NCBI RefSeq assembly: GCF_001297705.1
Contig: NZ_LIRF01000005.1
Span: 186,001-250,000 of the forward strand
Reading direction: 5' to 3'
From: Chryseobacterium sp. ERMR1:04
GTDB lineage: Bacteria; Bacteroidota; Bacteroidia; Flavobacteriales; Weeksellaceae
DNA length: 64,000 nt
Shown here: positions 51,083 through 60,467 of the stretch, piece by piece
Layout: each line of letters starts with the position of its first letter
How positions within the stretch are numbered: the stretch's first letter is position 1
Program-made: the position numbers and the translations under genes
Notes under the pieces: generated by a model
Database searches by the model: none
The model's input: the letters and a program-made list of their open reading frames with translations, nothing else
What the model was told of the DNA's origin: nothing

Positions 51083-53617
51083 ATGATACACGACCAACGC
51101 GCAGAAAAATTCAGGCAGATCGTGGAAAATAAATTCCAGATCTACAACTCGTTATTTATGAGTTTGCCTTATGATAAGATGACAAATATCGGGATGTTGC
51201 TTCCGTTTTTGTATGAAGAAAGTAAGAACGGCTACGAAGCAGGAAAGACTCCTGAAGAGATTGTCGAAGATTTCTTTAAAAGCCATACAGATCTACAATC
51301 GGAGGAGCAAAAAACCGAGCTTCTTTTTAAAATTATTCAATATATTGAAAGGCAGGTTGTTTTGTTTGACAGTATCGAAGATGCAGCTTTCCCAAGTTTG
51401 CATTCAGAAAGTGACAGCGGAACGGTAACCAATCTTTTTGAGCGTTCTCTTCAAGATCATAAACTGGAGAAAGTGCGTGAAAAGTTAAAAGATTTTACGG
51501 TAAAAGTTGTTTTTACAGCCCACCCAACGCAGTTTTATCCGAGTTCGGTTCAGAGAATTATTCAGGATTTAAGAACGGCAATTACAACAGATTCGGTAAC
51601 CAATATTGATACCTTGCTTCAACAGTTAGGAAAAACACCTTTCGTTAATAAAGAAAAACCTACTCCAATTGACGAAGCATTAAGTATTATTTCGTATTTG
51701 AGATATGTGTATTACGACACGATTGGTGAACTGTTTACAAAAATCAGAAAGACTTTTGGGAATGATCATTTTCACCTTCATGAAGATATTATTCAGCTAG
51801 GTTTCTGGCCTGGTGGAGACAGAGATGGAAATCCTTTTGTGACCGCTGATGTTACGAAAAGAGTATCAGAGGAACTTCGTTCAGCTATTTTAAAATCGTA
51901 TTACAGCCACTTAAAATTTATCAGAAGGAGATTAAGTTTTAGAGGTGTTTCAGAAGTTTTACAGCAATTGAATGATGAGTTATATGGTGCTATTTTCAAT
52001 AATGAAAAGATTACTACAGAAGATATTTTGAAAAAAACCAATGAAGCAGAAAAGATCTTGGTAGAACATCATAATTCTCTGTTTTTGGAGCTTTTACTGA
52101 ACTTTAGAGATCGTGTTAAAATCTTCGGAACTCACTTTGCAACCTTGGATGTTCGACAAGACAGTAGAATTCACCAACAGGTAATTAATGAAGTGTACGC
52201 TAAAGTTTACGGCGCAGAGGAAGCGAGTAATGAGGAGAAGTTTAAACGATTAATTGAAATTTCAGAGAAAGTAAATACTGATGATTTTGAAGGAATTGTA
52301 AAAGATACTTTATTGACGGTTTCTCAAATCACCGGAATTCAACAATCAAACGGATTGAGAGGAATGAATCGCTATATTATTTCTAATTCTGATGCCGTAA
52401 AAGATGTGATGAATGTGTATGCATTTTTCAAAGTTTGCGGTTACAAAGATGAAGAGATTGATATGGATATTGTTCCCCTTTTCGAAACCATGGAAGGTCT
52501 TGCGAATGCTGAAAATGTAATGAATGAGCTGTACCAAAATCCTATTTATAAAAAGCATTTGGTGAAAAGAGGAAATCAGCAAACGATCATGCTTGGTTTC
52601 TCAGACGGTACAAAAGACGGTGGATATTTAAAAGCCAATTGGGAGATTTATAAAGCAAAAGAAATCCTAACTAAACTGTCTGAAGAAAGCGGAATTAAAG
52701 TGGTATTCTTTGATGGTAGAGGCGGACCTCCCGCAAGAGGTGGTGGGAAAACCCATGATTTCTACGCTTCACAAGGAAATACAATTGCGAATAATAAGAT
52801 CGAATTAACCATTCAGGGGCAAACGATCACAAGTATTTTTGGAAATAAAGAACAGGCAAAATACAACTTCGAACAGTTGTTAACAGCTGGCGTTGAAAAT
52901 GATGTTTTCAAGAATTCTAAAAAAGATTTAACAGGGAAAGAGAGAAAACTGATCATTGAATTGGCAGATATTAGTTATAAAAAATATTCAGATCTAAAGG
53001 CACATCCTATGTTCGTTCCGTATTTGCAGGAAATGAGTACACTGGAATATTACGGTAAAACAAATATCGGAAGCCGCCCATCAAAACGTGGAGGCGACAG
53101 CGAATTGAGATTTGAGGATCTAAGAGCGATACCGTTTGTGGGATCATGGTCTCAATTGAAACAAAATGTGCCGGGATTCTTCGGATTCGGATTTGCGATG
53201 GAAGAAATGAAAAAGCAAGGAAGATTTGAAGAGGTAAGAGATTTATACAAAGGTTCAGACTTCTTTAAAACTTTAGTTTTAAACTCGATGATGAGTATGA
53301 ATAAGTCTTATTTCCCCTTAACATATTACATTAAAAGCAATCCAAAATTCGGAGCTTTCTGGAATGTTCTTTTTGAAGAATATAACCTTTCAAAAGATAT
53401 TATGCTGGAATTGACAGGATTTAAACTACTTCAGGAAGAAGATCCTTTATCAAGAAAATCGGTAAAAATTCGTGAAAAAATTGTTCTTCCATTATTAAGC
53501 ATTCAGCAATATGCTTTAATGAAAATTCAAAAAGGAGAAGGCAATAAAGAAGCGTATGAAAAATTGGTAACGCGTTCGTTGTTTGGAAATATTAATGCGA
53601 GTAGGAATTCGGCATAA
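51083..53617 (+). CDS. ppc: Phosphoenolpyruvate carboxylase
   Basis: Replenishes oxaloacetate from PEP and bicarbonate. The 844 residues include the catalytic FTAHPTQ (His at about 148), GFWPGGDRDGNPFVTADVT, the mobile-loop FDGRGGPPARGGGKTH at about residues 545-560 and GSRPSKRGG near 672. The C-terminus ends NASRNSA instead of the QNTG tail of classical enzymes; other Bacteroidota members appear to share this shorter class. It stands as a single gene followed by a lipoprotein gene 10 bases later. Confidence 0.95.
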   Translation: MIHDQRAEKFRQIVENKFQIYNSLFMSLPYDKMTNIGMLLPFLYEESKNGYEAGKTPEEIVEDFFKSHTDLQSEEQKTELLFKIIQYIERQVVLFDSIEDAAFPSLHSESDSGTVTNLFERSLQDHKLEKVREKLKDFTVKVVFTAHPTQFYPSSVQRIIQDLRTAITTDSVTNIDTLLQQLGKTPFVNKEKPTPIDEALSIISYLRYVYYDTIGELFTKIRKTFGNDHFHLHEDIIQLGFWPGGDRDGNPFVTADVTKRVSEELRSAILKSYYSHLKFIRRRLSFRGVSEVLQQLNDELYGAIFNNEKITTEDILKKTNEAEKILVEHHNSLFLELLLNFRDRVKIFGTHFATLDVRQDSRIHQQVINEVYAKVYGAEEASNEEKFKRLIEISEKVNTDDFEGIVKDTLLTVSQITGIQQSNGLRGMNRYIISNSDAVKDVMNVYAFFKVCGYKDEEIDMDIVPLFETMEGLANAENVMNELYQNPIYKKHLVKRGNQQTIMLGFSDGTKDGGYLKANWEIYKAKEILTKLSEESGIKVVFFDGRGGPPARGGGKTHDFYASQGNTIANNKIELTIQGQTITSIFGNKEQAKYNFEQLLTAGVENDVFKNSKKDLTGKERKLIIELADISYKKYSDLKAHPMFVPYLQEMSTLEYYGKTNIGSRPSKRGGDSELRFEDLRAIPFVGSWSQLKQNVPGFFGFGFAMEEMKKQGRFEEVRDLYKGSDFFKTLVLNSMMSMNKSYFPLTYYIKSNPKFGAFWNVLFEEYNLSKDIMLELTGFKLLQEEDPLSRKSVKIREKIVLPLLSIQQYALMKIQKGEGNKEAYEKLVTRSLFGNINASRNSA

Positions 53618-53627
53618 TTAAGGTCTG

Positions 53628-54383
53628 ATGAAAAAGAGTTTTCTTATAGCAATGTTCACATTTTTAGCATTGTCGAGTTGTAAAAAAGAAGAAAAAGCTA
53701 AACCCATTTCTGAGAAAAATGAGGTAATTGCTACAACTAATCCAACTGAAAATGAAGAGGTAGTAAAGGTTGATCGCATAACAAAGAAAAATCCGAAAGA
53801 TTTTATCCCAAAAGGCTTTGTGTTTTTTGAGGAAGTTTACGGAGATCTGAATAAAGATGGACTGAAAGACTGTATTTTAATTATCAAAGGAACTGATAAA
53901 GATAAATTTGTTGTAGATGAAAGCCGTGGAAAATTAGATCGTAATCGTAGAGGAATTATTGTTCTTTTTAAAACTAAAAATAATGAGTATGAATTAATTA
54001 CTGAAAATAACACCTGCTTCTCTTCTGAAAATGAAGAAGGCGGAGCGTATTATGCTCCCGAATTGATGGTGTATGAGGAAAAGGGTAATTTATTTGTTCA
54101 TTATGCTCATGGCAGGTATGGATATTGGAAATATACGTTTAGATTAAAAGATTCCGATTTTCAGCTTATTGGTTATGATTCAAGTGATAATACCGGACCA
54201 CGAATTAATAATGAAACCAGTATTAACTATTTAACGAGGAAAAGGCAGGATAAAACAAATACAAATAACGATGCAGAAAGCGGAGATGAAATATTTGAAG
54301 AAAAGTGGAGCACAATTAAAGTGCAAAAGCCTATCATGCTTTCTGAAATTAAAGATTCTGATGAACTAGACAGTTCTGTTTAA
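53628..54383 (+). CDS. Lipoprotein with a Ca-binding-like repeat
   Basis: A 251-residue lipoprotein: MKKSFLIAMFTFLALSSCKK. A charged linker (EKAKPISEKNE) leads to a segment EEVYGDLNKDGLKDCILIIKG, a DxNxDGxxD loop like those of FG-GAP/dockerin-type Ca sites, and a Trp/Tyr-rich middle (HGRYGYWKYTFRLKDSDF). The domain is seen in uncharacterised lipoproteins of this phylum. It is probably co-transcribed with ppc, without any evident functional tie. Confidence 0.75.
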   Translation: MKKSFLIAMFTFLALSSCKKEEKAKPISEKNEVIATTNPTENEEVVKVDRITKKNPKDFIPKGFVFFEEVYGDLNKDGLKDCILIIKGTDKDKFVVDESRGKLDRNRRGIIVLFKTKNNEYELITENNTCFSSENEEGGAYYAPELMVYEEKGNLFVHYAHGRYGYWKYTFRLKDSDFQLIGYDSSDNTGPRINNETSINYLTRKRQDKTNTNNDAESGDEIFEEKWSTIKVQKPIMLSEIKDSDELDSSV

Positions 54384-54388
54384 AATAC

Positions 54389-54416
54389 AAGCCTCTCCAT
54401 TCGAGAGGCTTTGTTT
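54389..54416 (+). terminator. Terminator after the Ca-loop lipoprotein gene
   Basis: AAGCCTCTC/GAGAGGCTT 9-bp stem with a 5-base loop followed by TTGTTT, just after the stop. Confidence 0.75.
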
Positions 54417-54584
54417 ATTGTTAACCTCTGTAACCTAAATGTTTAGTGGGTAATGTCGGACCTAACCGAGAAGAGACCTTTTAATTAAATGATATTTCGT
54501 CACAAAATAAAAAATAAGATTCTTCGTTTCCTATTTCAACTATTCCATTTTCGGATAGATTTTTATCAATTAAACTAATAAAAA

Positions 54585-55499
54585 ATGAAGCTTAAATTTT
54601 TAATCGCCCTTTTTATTCCTCTTTCTACCCAAGTATTTTCTCAGAAACCTGAAAAAATAACTTTTAAAGACACTGAAAACTTTTATTATAAAATTCTACC
54701 CGAAGGAAAACCTGCCGGAATGATCATTGTTTTACCGGGAGGAGGTGAAACACCGGAACGAGTGATGAATCAGATCTATTTGGATGAGCTGGCTTTTGAT
54801 AAAAATTTAATCGTCCTATTTCCGGGATTTGAAGATGGTAATTTTACAATGACAATTGAACAGAAGTTCTTAGACAGAATTGCAAAGGATATTGTTGAAA
54901 AATATCATATTTCGAAAGATAAAATTGCTATTGGAGGACTTTCTTACGGAGGAATGCTGGGAATAAAATATGCTGAAATGGCAGTAAGAGATAAAAATAC
55001 ATATTTTACACCAAGGGTTGTTTTTGCATTAGATCCACCACTTGATTATGAAAAAAAGTATCATCAGCTTCAGAGGGATATAGAAAGGAATTTTTCTGAG
55101 GTAGCGGTCAATGAAGCTAAATATTTAAATAAAGAAATGGTTGATGCCATCGGATATCCGGATAAAAATAAAGCGAACTACATTAAAGAATCTATGTTTT
55201 TATACAGCGAAAAAGATGGAGGAAATGCAAAATATTTGATGAATATTCCTTTACTCATGTATACTGAGCCCGGAATTATGTGGCAAATGAATAACCGAGG
55301 AAGAGATTTGTACGACACCAACTGCATCAGCATTACTGCGATGATGAATTTGCTGAAATTGAAAGGGCATAAAAATGCAGATTTAGTAATTGTAAATGAT
55401 AGAGGAATACGACCTGAAGGATTTAGACACCCGCACTCTTGGAGCATCATGGATTCTGAAGAATGCCTGAATTGGATATTAAAACATTTTAATCAATAA
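54585..55499 (+). CDS. Exported alpha/beta hydrolase
   Basis: A 304-residue protein with signal peptide MKLKFLIALFIPLSTQVFSQ. Alpha/beta-hydrolase marks: an oxyanion strand-loop VLPGGGETPERVM and the nucleophile elbow GGLSYGGMLG (Ser at about 126). Late Asp/His candidates include HPHSWSIM near the end. It resembles dienelactone-hydrolase or esterase-like exported enzymes; the substrate is unknown. It faces a T9SS subtilase gene across a shared terminator. Confidence 0.85.
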   Translation: MKLKFLIALFIPLSTQVFSQKPEKITFKDTENFYYKILPEGKPAGMIIVLPGGGETPERVMNQIYLDELAFDKNLIVLFPGFEDGNFTMTIEQKFLDRIAKDIVEKYHISKDKIAIGGLSYGGMLGIKYAEMAVRDKNTYFTPRVVFALDPPLDYEKKYHQLQRDIERNFSEVAVNEAKYLNKEMVDAIGYPDKNKANYIKESMFLYSEKDGGNAKYLMNIPLLMYTEPGIMWQMNNRGRDLYDTNCISITAMMNLLKLKGHKNADLVIVNDRGIRPEGFRHPHSWSIMDSEECLNWILKHFNQ

Positions 55500-55535
55500 A
55501 AAAGAGCTGCTTAATGAGTTAGGCAGCTCTTTTTG
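55498..55535. terminator. Bidirectional terminator between hydrolase and subtilase genes
   Basis: AAAAGAGCTGC/GCAGCTCTTTT stem with a 12-base loop and A/T-rich sides; it serves both convergent genes. Confidence 0.8.
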
Positions 55536-55538
55536 AAT

Positions 55539-57152
55539 TTATTCTTTTATGAATTTTTCGTAATACATTTTATCTTTCGTCTGAATTTTTAGATAATAGG
55601 TTCCTTTTGGGAAATCTTCAACTTTGATAGATTTTTGATTGTTGCTTTTAGTAATCAATCTTCCTAAATTATCATAGACTTCCAACGAGAGAACATTACT
55701 TTCTGAAGCAATATTCAAGATGCTTTTTACAGGGTTTGGGAAAATAGCAACTTGTTTTTGTTTTACAATTTCGGAGGTATTTAATGTTCCGCTATAGAAA
55801 CTTCCAAAATTTAAAATTCCATATCCCATTTGATCGGTGTGGCTGGGAGATAGGGATGCGGTTTGTCTTAATTTATTCCTCATTTGATCTCTGTTCATCG
55901 TAGGAAATGCCTGAAGTAAACAGGCAACTCCTCCTGCGGCAATCGGTGTGGCAATTGAGGTTCCTGAAATCACTGCTGTAGAATTGTTATTAACAGTGAA
56001 CGCGGCACTTCCTCTGGTACTTCCGTCAGGTTTAACAGCTCCAACAGAATTGGGACCATACGATGAAAACCCTGAAGAATCTCCTGCAGAATCAACTGAT
56101 CCAATGGAGAAAACTTTAGCATTGTCAGCGGGTGTTGTTATATAATGCCATGCCTGCTGTCCAGAGTTTCCTGCAGCGGCAAGAATGAAGATTCCTTTGT
56201 TAACAGCTATTTCAGAACCTCTTGCGATAAAAGAAGTTGTTCCGTTCATATTCGCATAGGTATAATTGTATCTTGAATCATCAAATGTGTTGTACCCAAG
56301 CGAAGTTGTAATAAGATCAACACCTTTTCTGTCGGCTTCCTCGGCAGCTTCGATCCAATAAATTTCCTCTTCAGGAATTTCAACGGTTGCATTTTCACTT
56401 CGATACAAATAAAAATCGGCATCGGGCGCAGAGCCTACAAAAGTATTTTCGATAAATCCTCCAATAGCTCCCAAAACGACTGTCCCATGAGCATTTAAGG
56501 AAGGATTGTAAATGTCGGTACTTTTTGCAGCAAAATCATAACCGCCTTTGATTTGATTATTGGTCCATAATCGTGCATATGCCGAACCAGTATTTACGGT
56601 CGGAAAACCACTGTCAATCACGGCAATCGTAACTCCAGTTCCTGTATAGCCCGCAAGGTGAAGTTGCCTTAGGTTGATCTGGTCAATTTGGTCAGACCCT
56701 GAACCATAATCAAAGGTTGTTAATGTTTTATTGGTAGAGTTCGTTGAATTTACATCCGCCCATTTATTAACATTTGGTGTTTTAGGAATGCCAGATGAGT
56801 TTCTTGCAAAACTTTCTACGGAGCCAACGTAAGGCTGAGCCTGAAGAGTCGTAATTTGTGCAGGAGTAGCATTTACGGCAACTCCATTCAGCCATTTAGA
56901 ATAATCCGTTACGGTAAATCCCAGATTTTGAATATTTTGAATGTATAATTGTTCAATAGGAGCATCCTGATCATTCAGTGAAATTCCTAATGCTGTACGT
57001 CTGTTGAGGGACTTTTGTGTTAGTTCTGATAACGGATTGGCGTAAAATGCGGCCTTATTCGGTTTGTCATTAAAATAAACAAAAACGAGCTGTGTTTGTG
57101 CAAAAACGGTGGAGTAACCCGTTAAAATACAAAAGAGTAAAAGTTTTTTCAT
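55539..57152 (-). CDS. S8 subtilisin-family serine peptidase with T9SS sorting tail
   Basis: A 537-residue secreted protease. It has a signal peptide (MKKLLLFCILTGYSTVFAQ), an N-terminal propeptide-like segment to about residue 150, the catalytic Asp in VAVIDSGFPTVN-type strand (TIAVIDSGF), His in NAHGTVVLGAIGG, the oxyanion Asn in AAAGNSGQQAW and Ser in SGTSIATPIAAGG. The last ~75 residues form a T9SS type A tail (AIFPNPVKSILN ... YYLKIQTKDKMYYEKFIKE), so it is exported through T9SS to the cell surface or medium. Confidence 0.95.
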   Translation of the reverse strand: MKKLLLFCILTGYSTVFAQTQLVFVYFNDKPNKAAFYANPLSELTQKSLNRRTALGISLNDQDAPIEQLYIQNIQNLGFTVTDYSKWLNGVAVNATPAQITTLQAQPYVGSVESFARNSSGIPKTPNVNKWADVNSTNSTNKTLTTFDYGSGSDQIDQINLRQLHLAGYTGTGVTIAVIDSGFPTVNTGSAYARLWTNNQIKGGYDFAAKSTDIYNPSLNAHGTVVLGAIGGFIENTFVGSAPDADFYLYRSENATVEIPEEEIYWIEAAEEADRKGVDLITTSLGYNTFDDSRYNYTYANMNGTTSFIARGSEIAVNKGIFILAAAGNSGQQAWHYITTPADNAKVFSIGSVDSAGDSSGFSSYGPNSVGAVKPDGSTRGSAAFTVNNNSTAVISGTSIATPIAAGGVACLLQAFPTMNRDQMRNKLRQTASLSPSHTDQMGYGILNFGSFYSGTLNTSEIVKQKQVAIFPNPVKSILNIASESNVLSLEVYDNLGRLITKSNNQKSIKVEDFPKGTYYLKIQTKDKMYYEKFIKE

Positions 57153-57238
57153 GTATTTATTTTGTATAAAGATAAAACAAAATCAATAAAATTTTTGACA
57201 GGATTTTAAATTCCTTATTTTTACACAAATATTTATTT

Positions 57239-58363
57239 ATGAAAAGAATTCAGATGGTTGACTTACAAAGTCAGTATTACAAAATAAAGAATGATGTAGA
57301 TAATGCAGTTTTAAATGTAATGGATTCGGCGGCTTTTATCAACGGCCCTGAGGTAAAGTCTTTCCAGAATGAATTGGAGTCTTATTTAGACGTAAATCAT
57401 GTGATCCCTTGTGCTAACGGAACCGATGCTTTACAGATTGCTTTGATGGCTTTAGACCTGAAAGAAGGGGATGAGGTGATCACGGCTGATTTTACTTTTG
57501 CAGCTACTGTAGAGGTTATTCATTTGCTTAAACTTAAATCTGTTTTGGTAGATGTAGATTACGATACCTTCACGATTTCAACAGAACAAATCAGAAAAGC
57601 AATCACTCCAAAAACAAAAGCAATCATTCCTGTACATATTTTCGGACAATGTGCGAATATGGAAGAGATTTTAAAAATTGCTGAAGAGCATAATTTATAT
57701 GTGATTGAAGATAATGCACAGGCAATTGGTGCAGAATTTACTTTCTCAGACGGAACAGTAAAGCAAGCAGGAACAATGTCTACGGTAGGAACAACTTCGT
57801 TCTTCCCTTCAAAAAACCTTGGATGCTACGGAGATGGTGGTGCAATTTGTACTAACAATGATGATTTAGCGCACCGTTTAAGAGGCATCGTTAATCACGG
57901 AATGTACGAAAGATATTACCATGATGAGGTTGGAGTGAACTCTCGTTTAGACAGTATTCAGGCTGCCATTTTAAGAAAAAAACTTCCTAATTTGGATTCT
58001 TACAACGAGTCCAGAAGAAAAGCAGCTGATTATTATGACGAAGCTTTTGCAGGAAATGAAAATATTTTGACTCCAAAAAGAGCAGAAAACTCTACCCACG
58101 TATTCCACCAATACACGTTGAGAATTTTAAATGGAAAACGTAATGATCTTCAAAAATTCTTAACTGAAAAAGAAATTCCTGCCATGATTTATTATCCTGT
58201 GGCGTTGAGAAAACAAAAAGCATATTTCCAGGAAAGCAATGATGCAGATTTTGTGAATACAGATAAGTTGTTGGATCAGGTTATTTCGCTTCCGATGCAT
58301 ACAGAATTAGATGAAGAACAGTTGAAGTATATTACGGATGCTGTGTTGGAATTTATGGGATAA
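57239..58363 (+). CDS. DegT/DnrJ/EryC1/StrS-family sugar aminotransferase
   Basis: A 374-residue PLP-dependent aminotransferase acting on nucleotide-linked keto-sugars. The PLP Lys lies in SFFPSKNLGCYGDGGAI (about residues 185-201), with ADFTFAATVEVIHLL and EDNAQAIGAEF forming the cofactor pocket. Together with GalE and a cytidylyltransferase just downstream, it suggests surface-polysaccharide or glycan precursor synthesis. The exact sugar is not clear. Confidence 0.93.
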   Translation: MKRIQMVDLQSQYYKIKNDVDNAVLNVMDSAAFINGPEVKSFQNELESYLDVNHVIPCANGTDALQIALMALDLKEGDEVITADFTFAATVEVIHLLKLKSVLVDVDYDTFTISTEQIRKAITPKTKAIIPVHIFGQCANMEEILKIAEEHNLYVIEDNAQAIGAEFTFSDGTVKQAGTMSTVGTTSFFPSKNLGCYGDGGAICTNNDDLAHRLRGIVNHGMYERYYHDEVGVNSRLDSIQAAILRKKLPNLDSYNESRRKAADYYDEAFAGNENILTPKRAENSTHVFHQYTLRILNGKRNDLQKFLTEKEIPAMIYYPVALRKQKAYFQESNDADFVNTDKLLDQVISLPMHTELDEEQLKYITDAVLEFMG

Positions 58364-58364
58364 C

Positions 58365-58817
58365 ATGAAAAAAAGACTATTTAAATATAAAAGCATTAAA
58401 ATATTAGTTCTAATACTAGGATTTGTGATGTTTTTAGTATTTGGTTTTGGAACTTATGATACTTATAATCTTTTTCAAAGTAAATCAGAAGGGATTACAG
58501 CTGGAGAATATTTTGCTCTAGGTGTCATTACTTTTATCTTTACATTGAATTGTATAAGTTTAATAATGATTTTTATAAAATCATCAAAAAGTATTGTAAT
58601 TCTTAATATATTGTATAGTCTTGTTATATTATTGTTTTTAGCTTCGATACTTACAAGAGAATTTGATGGTTTAGAAGATAATATTCCATTATCAGATTAC
58701 TTAATAATTGCTGGACTTATTTGTATTGTTATTTCTTTTATTTTTTTAGTAAATAAATTAAAATATAAAGAAGTTCAATATGAAAATATGGAATTTATAG
58801 GGCAAAAAGAAGAATAA
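58365..58817 (+). CDS. Four-helix membrane protein, unknown function
   Basis: A 150-residue protein with four hydrophobic segments (about residues 10-30, 44-65, 74-94 and 108-130) and a charged C-terminal tail (YKEVQYENMEFIGQKEE). No family recognised. The ATG one base after the aminotransferase stop was chosen; an earlier in-frame Met lies inside that gene. It is part of the same operon-like run leading to galE. Confidence 0.7.
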   Translation: MKKRLFKYKSIKILVLILGFVMFLVFGFGTYDTYNLFQSKSEGITAGEYFALGVITFIFTLNCISLIMIFIKSSKSIVILNILYSLVILLFLASILTREFDGLEDNIPLSDYLIIAGLICIVISFIFLVNKLKYKEVQYENMEFIGQKEE

Positions 58818-58834
58818 AAATTTATTACAAAAAA

Positions 58835-59857
58835 ATGGCAATACTCGTAACGGGAGGTCTTGGATATATTGGTTCACATACAGTTGTAGAACTTTTAAAT
58901 AACAATTTTGAAGTTGTTATTGTAGATGATTTATCCAATTCTGAAAAATTTATTTTAAAAAATATTGAGGAAATTACAGGTAAAAAGCCTGCTTTTTATC
59001 CTTTTGACTTAAAGAGAAAGGAGCTTTTAACCCAAGTTTTTGATGCGTATTCTATTGAGGGTTGTATCAATTTTGCGGCCTATAAAGCAGTTGGAGAAAG
59101 CCAGGAAAAGCCTATTGATTATTATGAAAATAATCTGTTTTCTTTAATCAATATCCTTCAGGAATTTAAAACAAGAGGGCTGTCTAATTTTATTTTCAGT
59201 TCGTCTTGTACAGTTTATGGTCAGGCAGATGAAATGCCAATTGACGAGAATACACCTCTTAAAATGCCTGAAAGTGTTTATGGGAAGACAAAGCAAATGG
59301 GTGAAGAAATTTTAATCGATTTCGCAAAAGCATATCACAGAAAAATCTCTTTGTTGAGGTATTTCAATCCAATCGGAGCGCATCCATCTTCAAAATTAGG
59401 AGAATTGCCAATTGGTGTTCCTAATAACTTGGTTCCTTATGTGATGCAAACTGCGGCTGGAATTCGTGAAAAACTAAGTGTTTGGGGTGATGATTATCCA
59501 ACGGTAGACGGAACAGCAGTTCGTGATTACATTTATGTTGTAGATTTGGCTAAAGCACATGTTGCCGCTTTAAAAAGATTAATAAATGATGAGTCTGAAG
59601 ATTCTAAGATTGATATTTATAACTTGGGAACAGGAAAAGGATCATCCGTTTTAGAAGTTGTAAAAGCTTTTGAAACAGCAAATAATGTAGAAGTACCTTA
59701 CAAAATTTGTGATAGGAGAGAAGGTGATATTACAGTTGCTTACGCCAATGCCAATAAAGCAGAAAAAGAACTGAATTGGAAAGCTGAAACAAGTTTGGAA
59801 GAAGCCTTAAGAACGACTTGGGACTGGCAAAAATATTTAAATTCAAGAAATAACTAG
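58835..59857 (+). CDS. galE: UDP-glucose 4-epimerase
   Basis: Interconverts UDP-glucose and UDP-galactose. The 340-residue product has the NAD-binding GGLGYIGSHTVVELL at its start, SSSCTVYG with the catalytic Ser at about 124, and YGKTKQMGEE with the Tyr/Lys pair. DYIYVVDLAKAHVAAL at about 233-248 matches GalE. It supplies UDP-galactose for glycan synthesis with its neighbours. Confidence 0.95.
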   Translation: MAILVTGGLGYIGSHTVVELLNNNFEVVIVDDLSNSEKFILKNIEEITGKKPAFYPFDLKRKELLTQVFDAYSIEGCINFAAYKAVGESQEKPIDYYENNLFSLINILQEFKTRGLSNFIFSSSCTVYGQADEMPIDENTPLKMPESVYGKTKQMGEEILIDFAKAYHRKISLLRYFNPIGAHPSSKLGELPIGVPNNLVPYVMQTAAGIREKLSVWGDDYPTVDGTAVRDYIYVVDLAKAHVAALKRLINDESEDSKIDIYNLGTGKGSSVLEVVKAFETANNVEVPYKICDRREGDITVAYANANKAEKELNWKAETSLEEALRTTWDWQKYLNSRNN

Positions 59858-59978
59858 ACTTTTATTTATCATTAAATTAAAAAATAACCTAAAATTAAAA
59901 TAATACTTTTTCTGAATTTATGAGTTCTTATCCCTTCTTAAAAGAACTTTTAACTCAGCGAAATGTTAAATACACATT

Positions 59979-60416
59979 ATGAAAACAGAAAGAATAGGCA
60001 TTACATTTTCTTCATTTGATTTACTGCATGCCGGTCACATTAAAATGTTAGAAGAAGCAAAAACAGTTTGCGACTATTTAATCGTTGGTCTTCAGATCGA
60101 CCCATCACATGATCGTCCGACTAAAAATAAACCAACACAAACCATTGTTGAGCGTTATATTCAGTTGAAAGCAGTAAATGCTGTGGACGAAATTATTCCT
60201 TACTATACAGAACAGGATTTAGAAGATATTCTAAAATCTTTTGTAATTGATGTAAGAATCATTGGTGATGATTATATAGACAAAGACTTTACAGGTAAGA
60301 AGTACTGCGAAGAAAAAGGCATCGAAATTTTTTATAATAAAAGAGATCATAGGTTTTCCTCCAGTGATTTAAGAAAAAGAATTTTTGAAGCTGAAATCGC
60401 AAAAACTCAAAAATAA
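59979..60416 (+). CDS. Cytidylyltransferase-like nucleotidyltransferase (TagD type)
   Basis: A 145-residue protein of the glycerol-3-phosphate cytidylyltransferase-like group. The HxGH motif is HAGHIKMLEEA at about residue 19, with RYIQLKAV and the closing FSSSDLRKRI motif that corresponds to the family's S-T-S-x-L/I loop. It activates a small phosphorylated alcohol or sugar with CTP (substrate unknown) and is probably used for glycan or envelope synthesis given galE upstream. Confidence 0.88.
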   Translation: MKTERIGITFSSFDLLHAGHIKMLEEAKTVCDYLIVGLQIDPSHDRPTKNKPTQTIVERYIQLKAVNAVDEIIPYYTEQDLEDILKSFVIDVRIIGDDYIDKDFTGKKYCEEKGIEIFYNKRDHRFSSSDLRKRIFEAEIAKTQK

Positions 60417-60452
60417 AAAAATCCCGAAATAATTTTATTTCGGGATTTTTTG
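60415..60452. terminator. Bidirectional terminator between convergent genes
   Basis: ATCCCGAAAT/ATTTCGGGAT stem with a 6-base loop and A/T runs on both sides, between the cytidylyltransferase and the TonB-dependent receptor. Confidence 0.85.
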
Positions 60453-60467
60453 TAATTATATCTTGTA

